Positions 1 through 8,363 of a stretch of 10,252 bases of DNA are shown here, piece by piece. Under the pieces are notes generated by a model. It saw only the letters and a list, made by a program, of their open reading frames with translations. It did no database searches and was not told the origin of the DNA. The translations under genes and the position numbers were made by a program. The stretch covers positions 1 to 10,252 of the forward strand of contig CAKMNE010000043.1 of NCBI GenBank assembly GCA_927798505.1. Direction: 5' to 3'. The stretch is from an uncultured Bacteroidales bacterium. GTDB lineage: Bacteria; Bacteroidota; Bacteroidia; Bacteroidales; UBA932. Numbering within the stretch: the stretch's first letter is position 1; each line of letters begins with the position of its first letter.

Positions 1-2800
1 AGGTAAATCCGTACTGCAGGCTTGCAAGGCTGTTTCCGAGGATTTCCCTGTCTCCTGGTTTCTCCGGAGTGTTATGTCCGATTCCCAGCTCCTTGTCGCC
101 GTCGAGGTCAAGATACTTGAGGTCTCCGGCCATCACACCACCGCGCATACGTGAGGTTCCGATGTATGAAAGCTGATCGCAGACATTGGTGTTGTAGTCT
201 ATAGCCTCTTCGTCAGTAGCGAAGAATCCGTCAACCTTGAATCCCCAGATATCACCTATCCTCTGGCCTACATAGTAGTCGCCGAGCAGGTGCTCAGGAT
301 TGTTGTCGTACCTGGTCACATAGGTTGAGTAGTCACTGAGAGTTCCGCGCAGGGAGTAACCGAAACGCTCCCCTGCAAGTTCGAAGGAATCCCTCCAGCT
401 GAGTGAGAGTTCATAACCCTTGGTTGAAAGGTCGGCCGAGTTCTCCTTCGGTGCGTCGGCTCCGTAGATTGCAGGAATCTTGCTTCCCTTTACAAGCATA
501 TTGAGGGTGTTGCGGACATACACGTCACCGGTGAACTCGAGCCTGTTTCCGAACAGGGCGATATCCAGACCGAGGTCCAGCTGCTCTGCGGTTTCCCAAG
601 TCAGATTGGCGTTTACAGGAGCGGAGAGAGAGGCATATTTGCCGTTGATGCTGCTCTCGCCGAAACTGTAATAGTAATGTCCCGACGTATTGAAGTTGTA
701 GAAGGACACTTCCTGGAGATAAGCGAAGTCAGCGACTTCCTGGTTGCCGAGGCGTCCGAAGGAAGCCCTGAGCTTTAAGTTGTCGAGAGTTCCCTTGAGA
801 TCCTCGAAGACAGGCTCCTCGCTGATACGCCAACCGGCTGAAGCTGAAGGGAAGAATCCCCAGCGATGGCCTGGAGCAAAGCGGGAAGAACCGTCATAGC
901 GGCCGGAAACCTCAAGCAGGTAACGTCCCTTGTAGTCGTAGTTCGCACGTGCGAAGAAACCGAGCAGGGCATTGCTGGTTGCTCCTCCGGAAACGCTTGA
1001 CACAACCTCTCCGTTGGCATCGGTTCCGATGAGATTGAGGTCGTTGAGATAAGGGGTGGAGATGTTCTGACCTGAAGCGGAAATGGACTTCCTGTGGTAG
1101 GTCTCGGCATTCATACCTGCGGTAAGGGTAAAGTGATGGGCGTCGGCAAAGGTGTCCTCGTATGTTGCGAAGACATTGGCCGACTGCCTTACGTAGGTGG
1201 CAACAGTCTCGGTGAGCTCGTTCAGACCGGCTCCGGTTGAATAGGACTCCAGAGCTGAATCAGGATATCTGCGGTAGGTGATAGGATAGAGCCTTCCGGT
1301 GTCTCTGTTCTGATAGAGTCTATAGGTGTAGTTTCCCACTATCGAGAGCTGCTCTACAGGCTTGATTGTCAGCTGAGTGGTGTTGGAGAAGTCGGTACGG
1401 ACCTTGGTGTTCTTGTCTATTCCTTCTCCGAAGATGATCTGACGTCCGTTAGCGATGTTGTAATTTCCGGCAATCATAGGAGTACCGTAGGTCCAGGTTC
1501 CGTCAGGGTTCTTCAGAGGGAAGCAGGCAAGCGCGTGGCGGGAAGCGTAAGCGAATGAGTCCTCGACATCACCTGCGCCGATCCAGTCGTAGCTGGAAGC
1601 GTAGAAGGAGGTATTGTTGGAAAGCCTTGCATACTTGTTGATCTTGAAATCAATCTTGCTGCGGAGGTTGTACTTCTGGAACACGTCAGGGTTGACCTTC
1701 ACCACACCGGTCTGACGGTCGTAACCGCCGGAGATGTAGTACTTCACATCCTTGTTGCCGCCGCTGATGGAGACGGTGTGGGAAGTGATAGGGTGCTGGT
1801 CATTGTAGAGTTCGTGGTACCAGTCGGTGTTGCAGTAGTAAACCCACTGGTTGCGGCCCTTGCGGAAATCCTCGACTATCCAAGGACGAGAAGGATCCTC
1901 GGTCACATCATTGATACGGGCGAGGAGCTGAATCATATCATCGTCCGTGTAGGTGGTGTACTTGTTGCCGCTGTCGGCCTCCCAGAACTTGTCCACGGTA
2001 TAGGCTGCCCAGTAGCCTCGGGTCTCGTAGTCGGTGGAGGTGGTAGGCTCTTCCCAGCCCCAGCGTCCGCTGTAACGGACTGTGGCCTTGCCGTCATCCC
2101 TCTTGGAATCCTTGGTGGTGACAAGCACTACACCGTAGGCACCACGGGCACCGTAAACGGCAGCCGCGGAGGCGTCCTTGATAACTGAAATGCTGGCAAC
2201 ATCGGCAGGGTTGACACGGTTGATATCTCCCGGAACACCGTCGATGAGCACGAGCGGACTTGCCGCGTTGATGGAAGTTGTACCACGGATGTTCAAGGTT
2301 CCGGTGGAACCAGGATTACCCGTTGAGGTAGAGATATTGAAGCCGGCAACGGAACCCTGCAACATGGTTGACAGGTTGTGAGCCACACGGTCTTCAAGGT
2401 CTTTGGACTCGACTGCGGTTACCGCGCCGGTGAGGTTGACTTTCTTCTGGGTACCATAACCCACAACAACAGTCTCCTCAAGTACGGTAGAGTCCTCTGA
2501 AAGGACTACAGACACAGCCTTTGTTCCTGCAGGGACGCTCACCGTCTTGGACATGTAGCCCAGTGAAGTGATTTCCAGGACAACGTCCGAGTCCGGAACC
2601 TGGATGGCGAATGAGCCGTCAAGTTCGGTCACAGTACCGTTGCTCGTCCCTTGTTGAATCACTGCCACACCCATAAGGGCTTGTCCGGCCTCGTCCACAA
2701 CCTTACCGCTGACGGTACGGCCCTGGGCGGCTGCACCAAATGTGCAGCAGACGGAAAGCAGCAGTGTCAAACCAAGAATGCGAAATACTTGCTTAAACAT
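1..2800 (-). CDS. SusC/RagA-family TonB-linked outer-membrane transporter, C-terminus cut by window edge
   Basis: Outer-membrane TonB-dependent transporter that, with a SusD lipoprotein, imports oligomers into the periplasm using energy from TonB-ExbBD. Reading from the ATG at 2800, the frame stays open for 933 codons to the left edge with no stop. Residues 1-26 are a Sec signal peptide ending in GAAAQ. A carboxypeptidase-D-regulatory-like beta-sandwich follows (about 28-105), then the TonB-box region EETVVVGYGTQKK (about 108-120), then the plug domain with LVLIDGVPG and the SusC signature ISVIKDASAAAVYGARGAYG (about 204-223). The last visible residues (DLDGDKELGIGH, then GDREILGNSLASLQYGF) match the SusC stretch that usually lies 100-200 residues before the C-terminus, so the full protein is probably about 1,050-1,100 residues. 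There is no STN domain, so it is not the type that signals through an anti-sigma factor. It starts 36 bases after the phosphoesterase stop. A susD gene is expected downstream, outside the window. Family very secure; substrate unknown. Confidence 0.96.
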   Translation of the reverse strand, partial: MFKQVFRILGLTLLLSVCCTFGAAAQGRTVSGKVVDEAGQALMGVAVIQQGTSNGTVTELDGSFAIQVPDSDVVLEITSLGYMSKTVSVPAGTKAVSVVLSEDSTVLEETVVVGYGTQKKVNLTGAVTAVESKDLEDRVAHNLSTMLQGSVAGFNISTSTGNPGSTGTLNIRGTTSINAASPLVLIDGVPGDINRVNPADVASISVIKDASAAAVYGARGAYGVVLVTTKDSKRDDGKATVRYSGRWGWEEPTTSTDYETRGYWAAYTVDKFWEADSGNKYTTYTDDDMIQLLARINDVTEDPSRPWIVEDFRKGRNQWVYYCNTDWYHELYNDQHPITSHTVSISGGNKDVKYYISGGYDRQTGVVKVNPDVFQKYNLRSKIDFKINKYARLSNNTSFYASSYDWIGAGDVEDSFAYASRHALACFPLKNPDGTWTYGTPMIAGNYNIANGRQIIFGEGIDKNTKVRTDFSNTTQLTIKPVEQLSIVGNYTYRLYQNRDTGRLYPITYRRYPDSALESYSTGAGLNELTETVATYVRQSANVFATYEDTFADAHHFTLTAGMNAETYHRKSISASGQNISTPYLNDLNLIGTDANGEVVSSVSGGATSNALLGFFARANYDYKGRYLLEVSGRYDGSSRFAPGHRWGFFPSASAGWRISEEPVFEDLKGTLDNLKLRASFGRLGNQEVADFAYLQEVSFYNFNTSGHYYYSFGESSINGKYASLSAPVNANLTWETAEQLDLGLDIALFGNRLEFTGDVYVRNTLNMLVKGSKIPAIYGADAPKENSADLSTKGYELSLSWRDSFELAGERFGYSLRGTLSDYSTYVTRYDNNPEHLLGDYYVGQRIGDIWGFKVDGFFATDEEAIDYNTNVCDQLSYIGTSRMRGGVMAGDLKYLDLDGDKELGIGHNTPEKPGDREILGNSLASLQYGFT

Positions 2801-2836
2801 GACTAGTACTTTTGGTTAATAATTATATTGGTTGGT
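2801..2836 (-). promoter_or_regulatory. AT-rich leader of the SusC gene (largest gap in the cluster)
   Basis: These 36 bases separate the phosphoesterase stop from the SusC start, and 26 of them are A or T, in strong contrast to the GC-rich coding sequence around them. On the coding strand there is a TATAATTATTAA stretch followed by an A-rich CCAAAAG about 8-14 bases before the ATG, as is common before Bacteroidota genes, which initiate without a Shine-Dalgarno sequence. I do not see a clean Bacteroides -7 element (TAnnTTTG) with a TTTG at -33, nor a hairpin. It is best read as a translation-enhancing leader, and only possibly as a secondary promoter. Confidence 0.35.
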
Positions 2837-4771
2837 TTATTTGTAATTGTCAACTTTGAAATCCAGAGGCCTTTGCATAGTCCGGGTATAAACCCTGCCT
2901 TCATCATCCGTGACTTTGATTTCCACGGTTGAGCTTGCGGAAGATGCCGCAGCCTTGAACAGGTGGTTTGTCTTGCTGGAGTGCCAAGTCACACCGTTGT
3001 TCTCCAGCAGTCTCGGGATGGTGTAGGCAATCAGGAAAGCAGGGTCATAGGAGCCGCTCATCTGACTGACTGTCAAGGCTTTGCCGTCCTCGAACATCTC
3101 CACCTTCCAGGACGGGTCCCAATCCCAGACATTGACAATCACCTCGTTGGCGCTGCTTGCGGTGCGGTATGAGCCGTAATCCTCTTCAAAAAGTATGGAC
3201 TCCCTTTCAGGCAGCACGCCGTAATTTGCCGCATTGATGCAGATGGAGTTGCGGTCATAGGCGCGGAACTGGTAGTCCTCAGGACGTCCTATGGCCTTGA
3301 AAAGGCTGTTCTGCTCCTTGCCGCTTACGGAAGTGATGCGGTAGCCGTTCGGGGCGCCGTCGGTTCCTATGTTGAAGGTAGGGTTATATTTCCCTGCCCA
3401 CCACCAGGCTGCGCAGACTGCTCCGCTGTTCTGCTCCACATACTTGCTCTTGACGACATTGTAAAGCACGTGGCTGTGGCCCGACACTATGGTGGTGTTG
3501 TAATCGTAAATCAGGCTGAGGAACACTGAATTGTTGCCTACACTTGCATTCCCGTTCCTGTCGTGGACAGGGGCGTGGAGAGTGACTACCAGAGGGGTGG
3601 TCTTAGGCACGAAGGAAAGGTCTTTCTTGAGCCAGTCCAGAATCTCTGAGGTAAGGTTATTCTTGTAGGACCTTACGCTGCCGTCCGTTGTGGATGCGGT
3701 AGCGTTGGTGCACTCGATATCGTCAAGAACCACATAGTGGATGTCACCCACATTGAACGAATAGTAGTTAGGGCAGAGTTTTTCCCTGAACTTGGCAACC
3801 GTATAGAAGTCTCCGGTAGCATTCATATCGTGGTCGTGATTTCCTATGGTATGGAAAATCTGCAGGCCCTCTATGGCATTCACATCATTGAGATACTGGT
3901 CAAAGCCGTAGGCGTTGGTGTACCAGAACTGGTCCCAGGTCATATCGCCAAGGGTGATAGCATAGACCTTGGCAGACGAATTGGCCTTCATATACTCGTT
4001 GATTTCGGAGGTGAATGTGCGGAACTGGGCCCTGTCCTTGGTACGGTTGGCCATATGCATATCTCCGAAATAGAGCATAGTGTGGTTGGTCTGGTCTCCG
4101 CTCTCGTAGAGGCTGAAGTCTATGCGCTCGCAAACGTAAGCGGATTTGGCGACCTGTTTGTGGAACTGCGGCAGCACTCCGCGGGCAGCGACCTCGTAGC
4201 CGCTCGGAACGGAAATGAACACATAGCCGTTCTGCTTGGCGGAATGCATCTGATAAACTCCCCTGGAGTCTGTAGCAACAACCTCCACGCCGTCTGAAAC
4301 GACAACTCCCGGAATGCCTTTGCCCTCACAGCTCACCAGGCCCCAGACGGTACTGCCTTCCTCCGGACCTATAGGATTGTCCTCGGAGCCCTGGGAGCCT
4401 TCCTGCACATAAGTCACCTTTCCGAAACCCCTCAGAGCCCCGTCCCTTCGAAGGCAGAAGCTGTAGGTGTCGAAATCGAACTGTTTAGGAAGCGTATAAG
4501 AGAAGGATGTCTTCTCCAGAGACTTTATCGGCAGGACGACATCGTCCAGGGACTCGCGTCTGAGAACGATTTCGTCAGTTGCCAAAGGGCCATAACCTGA
4601 GATGAAGGAACAACTCAGTGTCTGGCCGGCTTTGCACTCAATCGGAGACTTCGGATTGAGTTTTACCTGGCTGAGTTCGACTCCTATCTGCTCATTCGCA
4701 ATCTTGCTGGTACAGCACAGACAGCAGCACATCAGCAAGGCTAAGGTTGGGATTATCAGTCTGGTTCTCAT
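2837..4771 (-). CDS. Lipoprotein calcineurin-like metallophosphoesterase (MetallophosN/MetallophosC type)
   Basis: Predicted dinuclear-metal phosphoesterase of 644 residues, anchored as a lipoprotein in the periplasm or on the cell surface. A hydrophobic leader (about 5-18) runs into a cluster of cysteines at 15, 16, 17, 19 and 20, one of which should be the lipidated residue. Residues about 30-125 look like an Ig-like beta domain. About 141-195 resembles the MetallophosN beta-sandwich (TVWGLVSCEGKGIPGVVVSD). The catalytic domain has every metal-site motif in order: GDMH (D237, H239), LGD (D276), GNHD (N311, H312, D313), LHAPVHDR (H399) and GHSH (H432, H434). About 460-630 fits the MetallophosC domain. 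The protein is longer than a simple N-catalytic-C architecture because of the extra N-terminal beta domain. Only one base separates its start from the stop of the GH13-esterase gene, so the two are very probably co-translated. It could be a phosphodiesterase or a phosphomonoesterase; the motifs do not decide. Its place in a SusC cluster suggests it acts on a phosphate-bearing glycan or polymer. Confidence 0.92.
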   Translation of the reverse strand: MRTRLIIPTLALLMCCCLCCTSKIANEQIGVELSQVKLNPKSPIECKAGQTLSCSFISGYGPLATDEIVLRRESLDDVVLPIKSLEKTSFSYTLPKQFDFDTYSFCLRRDGALRGFGKVTYVQEGSQGSEDNPIGPEEGSTVWGLVSCEGKGIPGVVVSDGVEVVATDSRGVYQMHSAKQNGYVFISVPSGYEVAARGVLPQFHKQVAKSAYVCERIDFSLYESGDQTNHTMLYFGDMHMANRTKDRAQFRTFTSEINEYMKANSSAKVYAITLGDMTWDQFWYTNAYGFDQYLNDVNAIEGLQIFHTIGNHDHDMNATGDFYTVAKFREKLCPNYYSFNVGDIHYVVLDDIECTNATASTTDGSVRSYKNNLTSEILDWLKKDLSFVPKTTPLVVTLHAPVHDRNGNASVGNNSVFLSLIYDYNTTIVSGHSHVLYNVVKSKYVEQNSGAVCAAWWWAGKYNPTFNIGTDGAPNGYRITSVSGKEQNSLFKAIGRPEDYQFRAYDRNSICINAANYGVLPERESILFEEDYGSYRTASSANEVIVNVWDWDPSWKVEMFEDGKALTVSQMSGSYDPAFLIAYTIPRLLENNGVTWHSSKTNHLFKAAASSASSTVEIKVTDDEGRVYTRTMQRPLDFKVDNYK

Positions 4772-4772
4772 G

Positions 4773-7517
4773 TTATTTCAGGTAGTGTTCAAAAAATGTC
4801 AGAATTTCTTCGCAGGTATCCAGGTCTGCAAGATGCCAGGAATGCTTTCCGCCCCTGACTTCGTAGAGCCTGACCTCAGCCCCGCTCGGGCTGCCGAGCC
4901 ACTGGTGGAGAATCACCTTGCGCGAAGGCTTGCGGGTGTCCTTTCTCGGAAGCACGGTGGTCTTTTCGTATTCGCAGCCGCAGGCTGCAACTATGTTCCC
5001 TACAGCCACGGGCACTGAGAGATAAGGGCCCCAGCCGCCTTCACCCTTAGGGTCGCCGTCCCACATCGAGGTTTTGTCGGCTGTGCCGTGCACCTCCATG
5101 AAAGGAACGGGGCCGTGAGCCTTGAGTTCGCGGGACATCCACTGGAACTGCAGCCCCGCCACTGAAGCTATGGCCGAAAAAGCCTCCGGATGTTCAAGCG
5201 CAATGGCATAGGAAAGGTCTCCTCCGTTGGACATTCCGCTCAGAAAGACATTCTCAGACGAAAGCCCGAACCTGGAGCAGACCTCCTGCTTGAGGGCAAG
5301 CATGAAAGCCACGTCGTCAGTCGGCATTTCCGCCTGGGAAGGATAGCGCACATTCCAGCCCGGCTTGTACTTGCCCGACTCTGACCAGCCCACAGGCACG
5401 CATACCGCGAAGCCATGATCCCTGGCGGCTGCGAGCATCTCCGGACGGTAGCCCTCGGCCTTTCCGCCGTAGCCGTGCAGCAGGAAGAGGCAAGGCTTGC
5501 CGGGCAGCAGGGTCTCGGGCATGTAGAGATAGTACTCGCGCTGAAGGCCGCCGAATTCAAGGGTATGATGGGTGGCGTCGGACCACAGGTCCTGGTCAGG
5601 GGCCTTGTCGGCAGCTTCGATTCGCACTACAAGGGCCGAAACAGGGCCCATCTGTATCATATCCTCCTTTGCTCCCGGCTTGTAGGACGCCTTCCCGGAA
5701 GAGAGCATCACTTTGAGCGCCTTGCGGTCGGCGCAGGCCGGGATGCTGAGCTTCCTGCGTGAAGAGGTAGGGTTGAGTGCAACGAGATAGGTCTCGCGGC
5801 CGTCGGAGCGCTTGTAAACCATAGGGTACGGCTTGCCTTTGGTGAGAACCGGCTCCCAGCTGGCGCTGCCCCAGAAGGCAGGAGTGTTCTTGCGCAGTTC
5901 TATGAGCTGCCTTGTCCAGTTGAGCAGGGACTGAGGGTCATCCTGCTGACTCTCGACTGTAATCAGGCCCGCGGAGGTAGGATTCTTGGCACCTTCGGCC
6001 TTCCACTGCCTGTACAATGGCCAGGAGGTGGCAGGCGTCCACTCGGGACATACAGGAAGGTAGAGCTGCTCGGGGGCGCAGGTGCTGAAGCCGGCATTTT
6101 CCGAAGAGTCCCACTGCATTGGGGTGCGGGCGCCGGAGCGCTCCTTGCCGTTATGGTTGGCACCCTCGACATTGGGAAGGTCGGCGAGACTGCGCATTCC
6201 GATTTCATCGCCGTAGTAGAGGATAGGGAGCTGCTGGGTGAGTACCCAGGCCATCATCACCTTGAGCTGGTCGGCGCTGTTTCGCGCACCGGTGTTGAGC
6301 CTGAGATGGTCGTGATTGCCGGTGATGGTGGCGAAATAGCCCCAGTCGGCTGTCCTCCCGATGGCCTTGCCGTAACTGTCGCAGTATTTGAGGAGCATAT
6401 CTTCGGCATCCATACTCCTGTCTATCTTGTCTTCAGGCCAAGGATTGCCGTAGAGGTCCTTCAGGGACTCTTTGCCGCCGTTGAGGGAGAAATAGACTCC
6501 ACCGTCCGCCTGATGCTTCTTGTCGAAGTACATGCGGCGGTTGCTTGAACCGGTGGAATTCAGATACATGTCGACATTGAATCCTGCGGCAAGGCAGTAG
6601 GCTGGGTTGTTCCACTCGGCCATAAGCATCCTCTCCGGGAAGTTCTCATCCATCCAGCTGCGGATTTCCCGCCAGAAAGCGACTATTGCAGTCTTGTCCT
6701 TGTCGTTTTTGATAAGGCTGGCAGCCATGTCCACGCGGAAACCGTCAACTCCCTTGTTGAACCAGAAGGCGAGAATGTCCTTGAGTTCCTGCTTGACTGC
6801 AAGAGGACCCGGATCGTTGACGCCCTGCTCCCAAGGATGGTTGGGGTCCGGATTGGCAAAGCCGAAATTCAGGGAAGGCTGGCAGGCGTAGAAATTCTTC
6901 ATATAGTACTTCGCACGCTCTGCGCCCTGCACCTCGGATGCGAGCATCCATTTGCCTCTGGTATCCTGGAAAGGATTCTCTGAGGTAAGCATCTTCTGGA
7001 GGTCCTTCTCAGCCTTTTCGTCAGGAAGGACATCGCTCCAGATGTAGTAGTCGGAGTACTGCTGGTTGGCATCCGCCTGCATGCTCTGCCTGAACCAAGG
7101 ATGGTCCATCGAGGTATGGCCCGGAACGAGGTCAAGCAGGACCTTGATCCCGCGCTTGTGGCACTCGTCGATGAGCCTCACCAGGTCCGAGTTGGTGCCG
7201 AAACGGCTATCCACACTGTAGTAGTCGAGTATGTCGTAACCGCCGTCAATCCATCCGGATTTGAAAAGAGGATTGAACCACACGACAGTCACCCCGAGGC
7301 TTTCGATGTAGTCGAGTTTGGAAAGCACTCCCGGGATATCTCCGATTCCGTTTCCGTCCGAGTCCTTGAAAGAAGAAGGGTAAACCTGATAGATTACCGC
7401 ATTCTCAAGCCACTGCGGGCCCTTCTGCCAGGTCTGTTCGAAAGAACCCGGCTCCGGCTGCGCGAATAAGGAAAATGCAAAGTGAAGCAACAATACTGTT
7501 GCCAAAAAACGCTTCAT
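4773..7517 (-). CDS. Secreted two-domain enzyme: GH13 alpha-glucosidase/amylase fused to CE1/LpqC-like esterase
   Basis: Predicted exported bifunctional carbohydrate enzyme of 914 residues. Residues 1-19 form a Sec signal peptide (cleavage near LFA-Q) without a lipobox cysteine. The GH13 barrel begins at about 36 (LENAVIYQVYP), with a calcium-site-like DSDGNGIGD at 52-60. Its conserved regions are DLVPGH (129-134), QPSLN (213-217), GFRVD with nucleophile D263, LMAEW with acid/base E301, and GNHD with D403. The QPSLN motif is closest to the oligo-1,6-glucosidase type rather than the neopullulanase type (MPKLN). A small beta domain follows (about 555-633). From about 650 there is a complete alpha/beta-hydrolase fold: oxyanion LLHGYGG (679-685), nucleophile elbow GMSNGG with S763, acid D814 in HGTAD and base H892 in GGKHSW. 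Both catalytic sites are intact, so both activities are plausible: alpha-glucosidic bond hydrolysis and removal of an acyl or aminoacyl ester. It lies 15 bases after the phosphatase gene and 1 base before the phosphoesterase gene. The exact GH13 subfamily and ester substrate are not readable from sequence. Confidence 0.93.
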   Translation of the reverse strand: MKRFLATVLLLHFAFSLFAQPEPGSFEQTWQKGPQWLENAVIYQVYPSSFKDSDGNGIGDIPGVLSKLDYIESLGVTVVWFNPLFKSGWIDGGYDILDYYSVDSRFGTNSDLVRLIDECHKRGIKVLLDLVPGHTSMDHPWFRQSMQADANQQYSDYYIWSDVLPDEKAEKDLQKMLTSENPFQDTRGKWMLASEVQGAERAKYYMKNFYACQPSLNFGFANPDPNHPWEQGVNDPGPLAVKQELKDILAFWFNKGVDGFRVDMAASLIKNDKDKTAIVAFWREIRSWMDENFPERMLMAEWNNPAYCLAAGFNVDMYLNSTGSSNRRMYFDKKHQADGGVYFSLNGGKESLKDLYGNPWPEDKIDRSMDAEDMLLKYCDSYGKAIGRTADWGYFATITGNHDHLRLNTGARNSADQLKVMMAWVLTQQLPILYYGDEIGMRSLADLPNVEGANHNGKERSGARTPMQWDSSENAGFSTCAPEQLYLPVCPEWTPATSWPLYRQWKAEGAKNPTSAGLITVESQQDDPQSLLNWTRQLIELRKNTPAFWGSASWEPVLTKGKPYPMVYKRSDGRETYLVALNPTSSRRKLSIPACADRKALKVMLSSGKASYKPGAKEDMIQMGPVSALVVRIEAADKAPDQDLWSDATHHTLEFGGLQREYYLYMPETLLPGKPCLFLLHGYGGKAEGYRPEMLAAARDHGFAVCVPVGWSESGKYKPGWNVRYPSQAEMPTDDVAFMLALKQEVCSRFGLSSENVFLSGMSNGGDLSYAIALEHPEAFSAIASVAGLQFQWMSRELKAHGPVPFMEVHGTADKTSMWDGDPKGEGGWGPYLSVPVAVGNIVAACGCEYEKTTVLPRKDTRKPSRKVILHQWLGSPSGAEVRLYEVRGGKHSWHLADLDTCEEILTFFEHYLK

Positions 7518-7532
7518 ACTGGGGATTGATTA

Positions 7533-8363
7533 TCAGTTTCTTGATTCTTCGAGCAGATTGCCAAGTTCCTCTATATCACGGCAAATCAGGGTAGGAACCA
7601 CATCGGAGGCACGGGCGGCTTCAATGGTGGTTTCGCCGCTGAGCACCAGCACTCCGACGGCTCCGGCATTGATGCCTGTCTTCACGTCAGTGTAAATCCT
7701 GTCTCCCACAATCGCAGCCTCCTCTGGCTTCAAACCCTTCTTGTCCAGGATTCCGAAGAGTATGTCAGGATTCGGTTTGCCGATTACCACATCCGGCTTA
7801 CGGCCGGTAGCGGCCTCGATGCATGCGCAGATGGAACCGCAGTCCACAAGCACTGTAGGCTGGTCGGTAGGGCAAACCCAATCGGGATTGGTTGCGATGT
7901 AAGGCAGTCCTTGTGATGCCCACCAGGCGCAGCGGCAGAGCCTGCTGTACTGCAGAGTCATGTCGAACGCAGCCACAACCACGTCCGGCCTGTCCTCAGG
8001 GTCATCGGCGCAGGAACGGAAACCCGCCTGCTCGAACTGCTCTATCATCGAAGGAGTTCCGAGCAGAAAAAGATTGCGCGCCTCGGGATAATGGGTTCGG
8101 ATGTAGTCCACAGTCGCAACAGCGCTGCTGTACATCTGGTCCGGCCGACAAGGAACACCCCTCTTGCGGAGGTTTTCAAGATAGGCTTCTATGGATTTGG
8201 TAGGATTATTGGTAAGGAAGGAGTAGCCTATCCCCATCCAGTCGAGTTTCTCGAGAAAAGGTACTGTGTATGGGAACAGGGTGGAACCAAGGTAGATGGT
8301 TCCATCCATATCCAGTGCAACGTGCTTAACCGCGCGCAGTCTTTGTTTCAACTCGTCAGTCAT
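7533..8363 (-). CDS. HAD-IIA (NagD/AraL-like) phosphatase
   Basis: Predicted cytoplasmic HAD-superfamily phosphatase of 276 residues, subclass IIA. The start chosen is the ATG at 8363. A longer in-frame reading from 8414 would overlap the transporter gene by 59 bases and add 17 polar residues before the conserved core. From 8363 the overlap is only 8 bases (ATGACTGA, shared start/stop), the pattern of translational coupling. Catalytic motifs are present: DMDGT (nucleophile D18, D20), LTNN (T51), K196 in GKPNPD and GDRIYTD (D221, D226). The cap and substrate-loop region shows the NagD-family hallmarks ATNPDWVCPT, CGSI and ATGRKP. There is no signal peptide. Family members hydrolyse small phosphates such as p-nitrophenyl phosphate, nucleoside monophosphates, phosphoglycolate and glycerol phosphate. 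Its position directly after a GlpT-like importer makes glycerol-3-phosphate or a related imported phosphate the likeliest substrate, which is inference. Family secure, substrate not. Confidence 0.9.
   Translation of the reverse strand: MTDELKQRLRAVKHVALDMDGTIYLGSTLFPYTVPFLEKLDWMGIGYSFLTNNPTKSIEAYLENLRKRGVPCRPDQMYSSAVATVDYIRTHYPEARNLFLLGTPSMIEQFEQAGFRSCADDPEDRPDVVVAAFDMTLQYSRLCRCAWWASQGLPYIATNPDWVCPTDQPTVLVDCGSICACIEAATGRKPDVVIGKPNPDILFGILDKKGLKPEEAAIVGDRIYTDVKTGINAGAVGVLVLSGETTIEAARASDVVPTLICRDIEELGNLLEESRN

Noticed and set aside
1778..2188. 136-codon plus-strand open frame inside the SusC gene
   Set aside because: The opposite strand encodes the conserved SusC region without interruption; the antisense frame resembles no known protein.
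1..2800. Possible frameshift or pseudogene in the SusC gene
   Set aside because: I checked the frame line by line from the start codon to the left edge; there is no stop, and SusC motifs appear in frame at both ends.
2801..2836. Rho-independent terminator between the phosphoesterase and SusC genes
   Set aside because: The gap has no GC-rich inverted repeat followed by a T run; the only palindrome is the short ACTAGT near the start codon.
3737..4297. 186-codon plus-strand open frame opposite the phosphoesterase
   Set aside because: Lies wholly within the catalytic region of a well-supported gene; its valine- and glycine-rich sequence is a codon-bias shadow.
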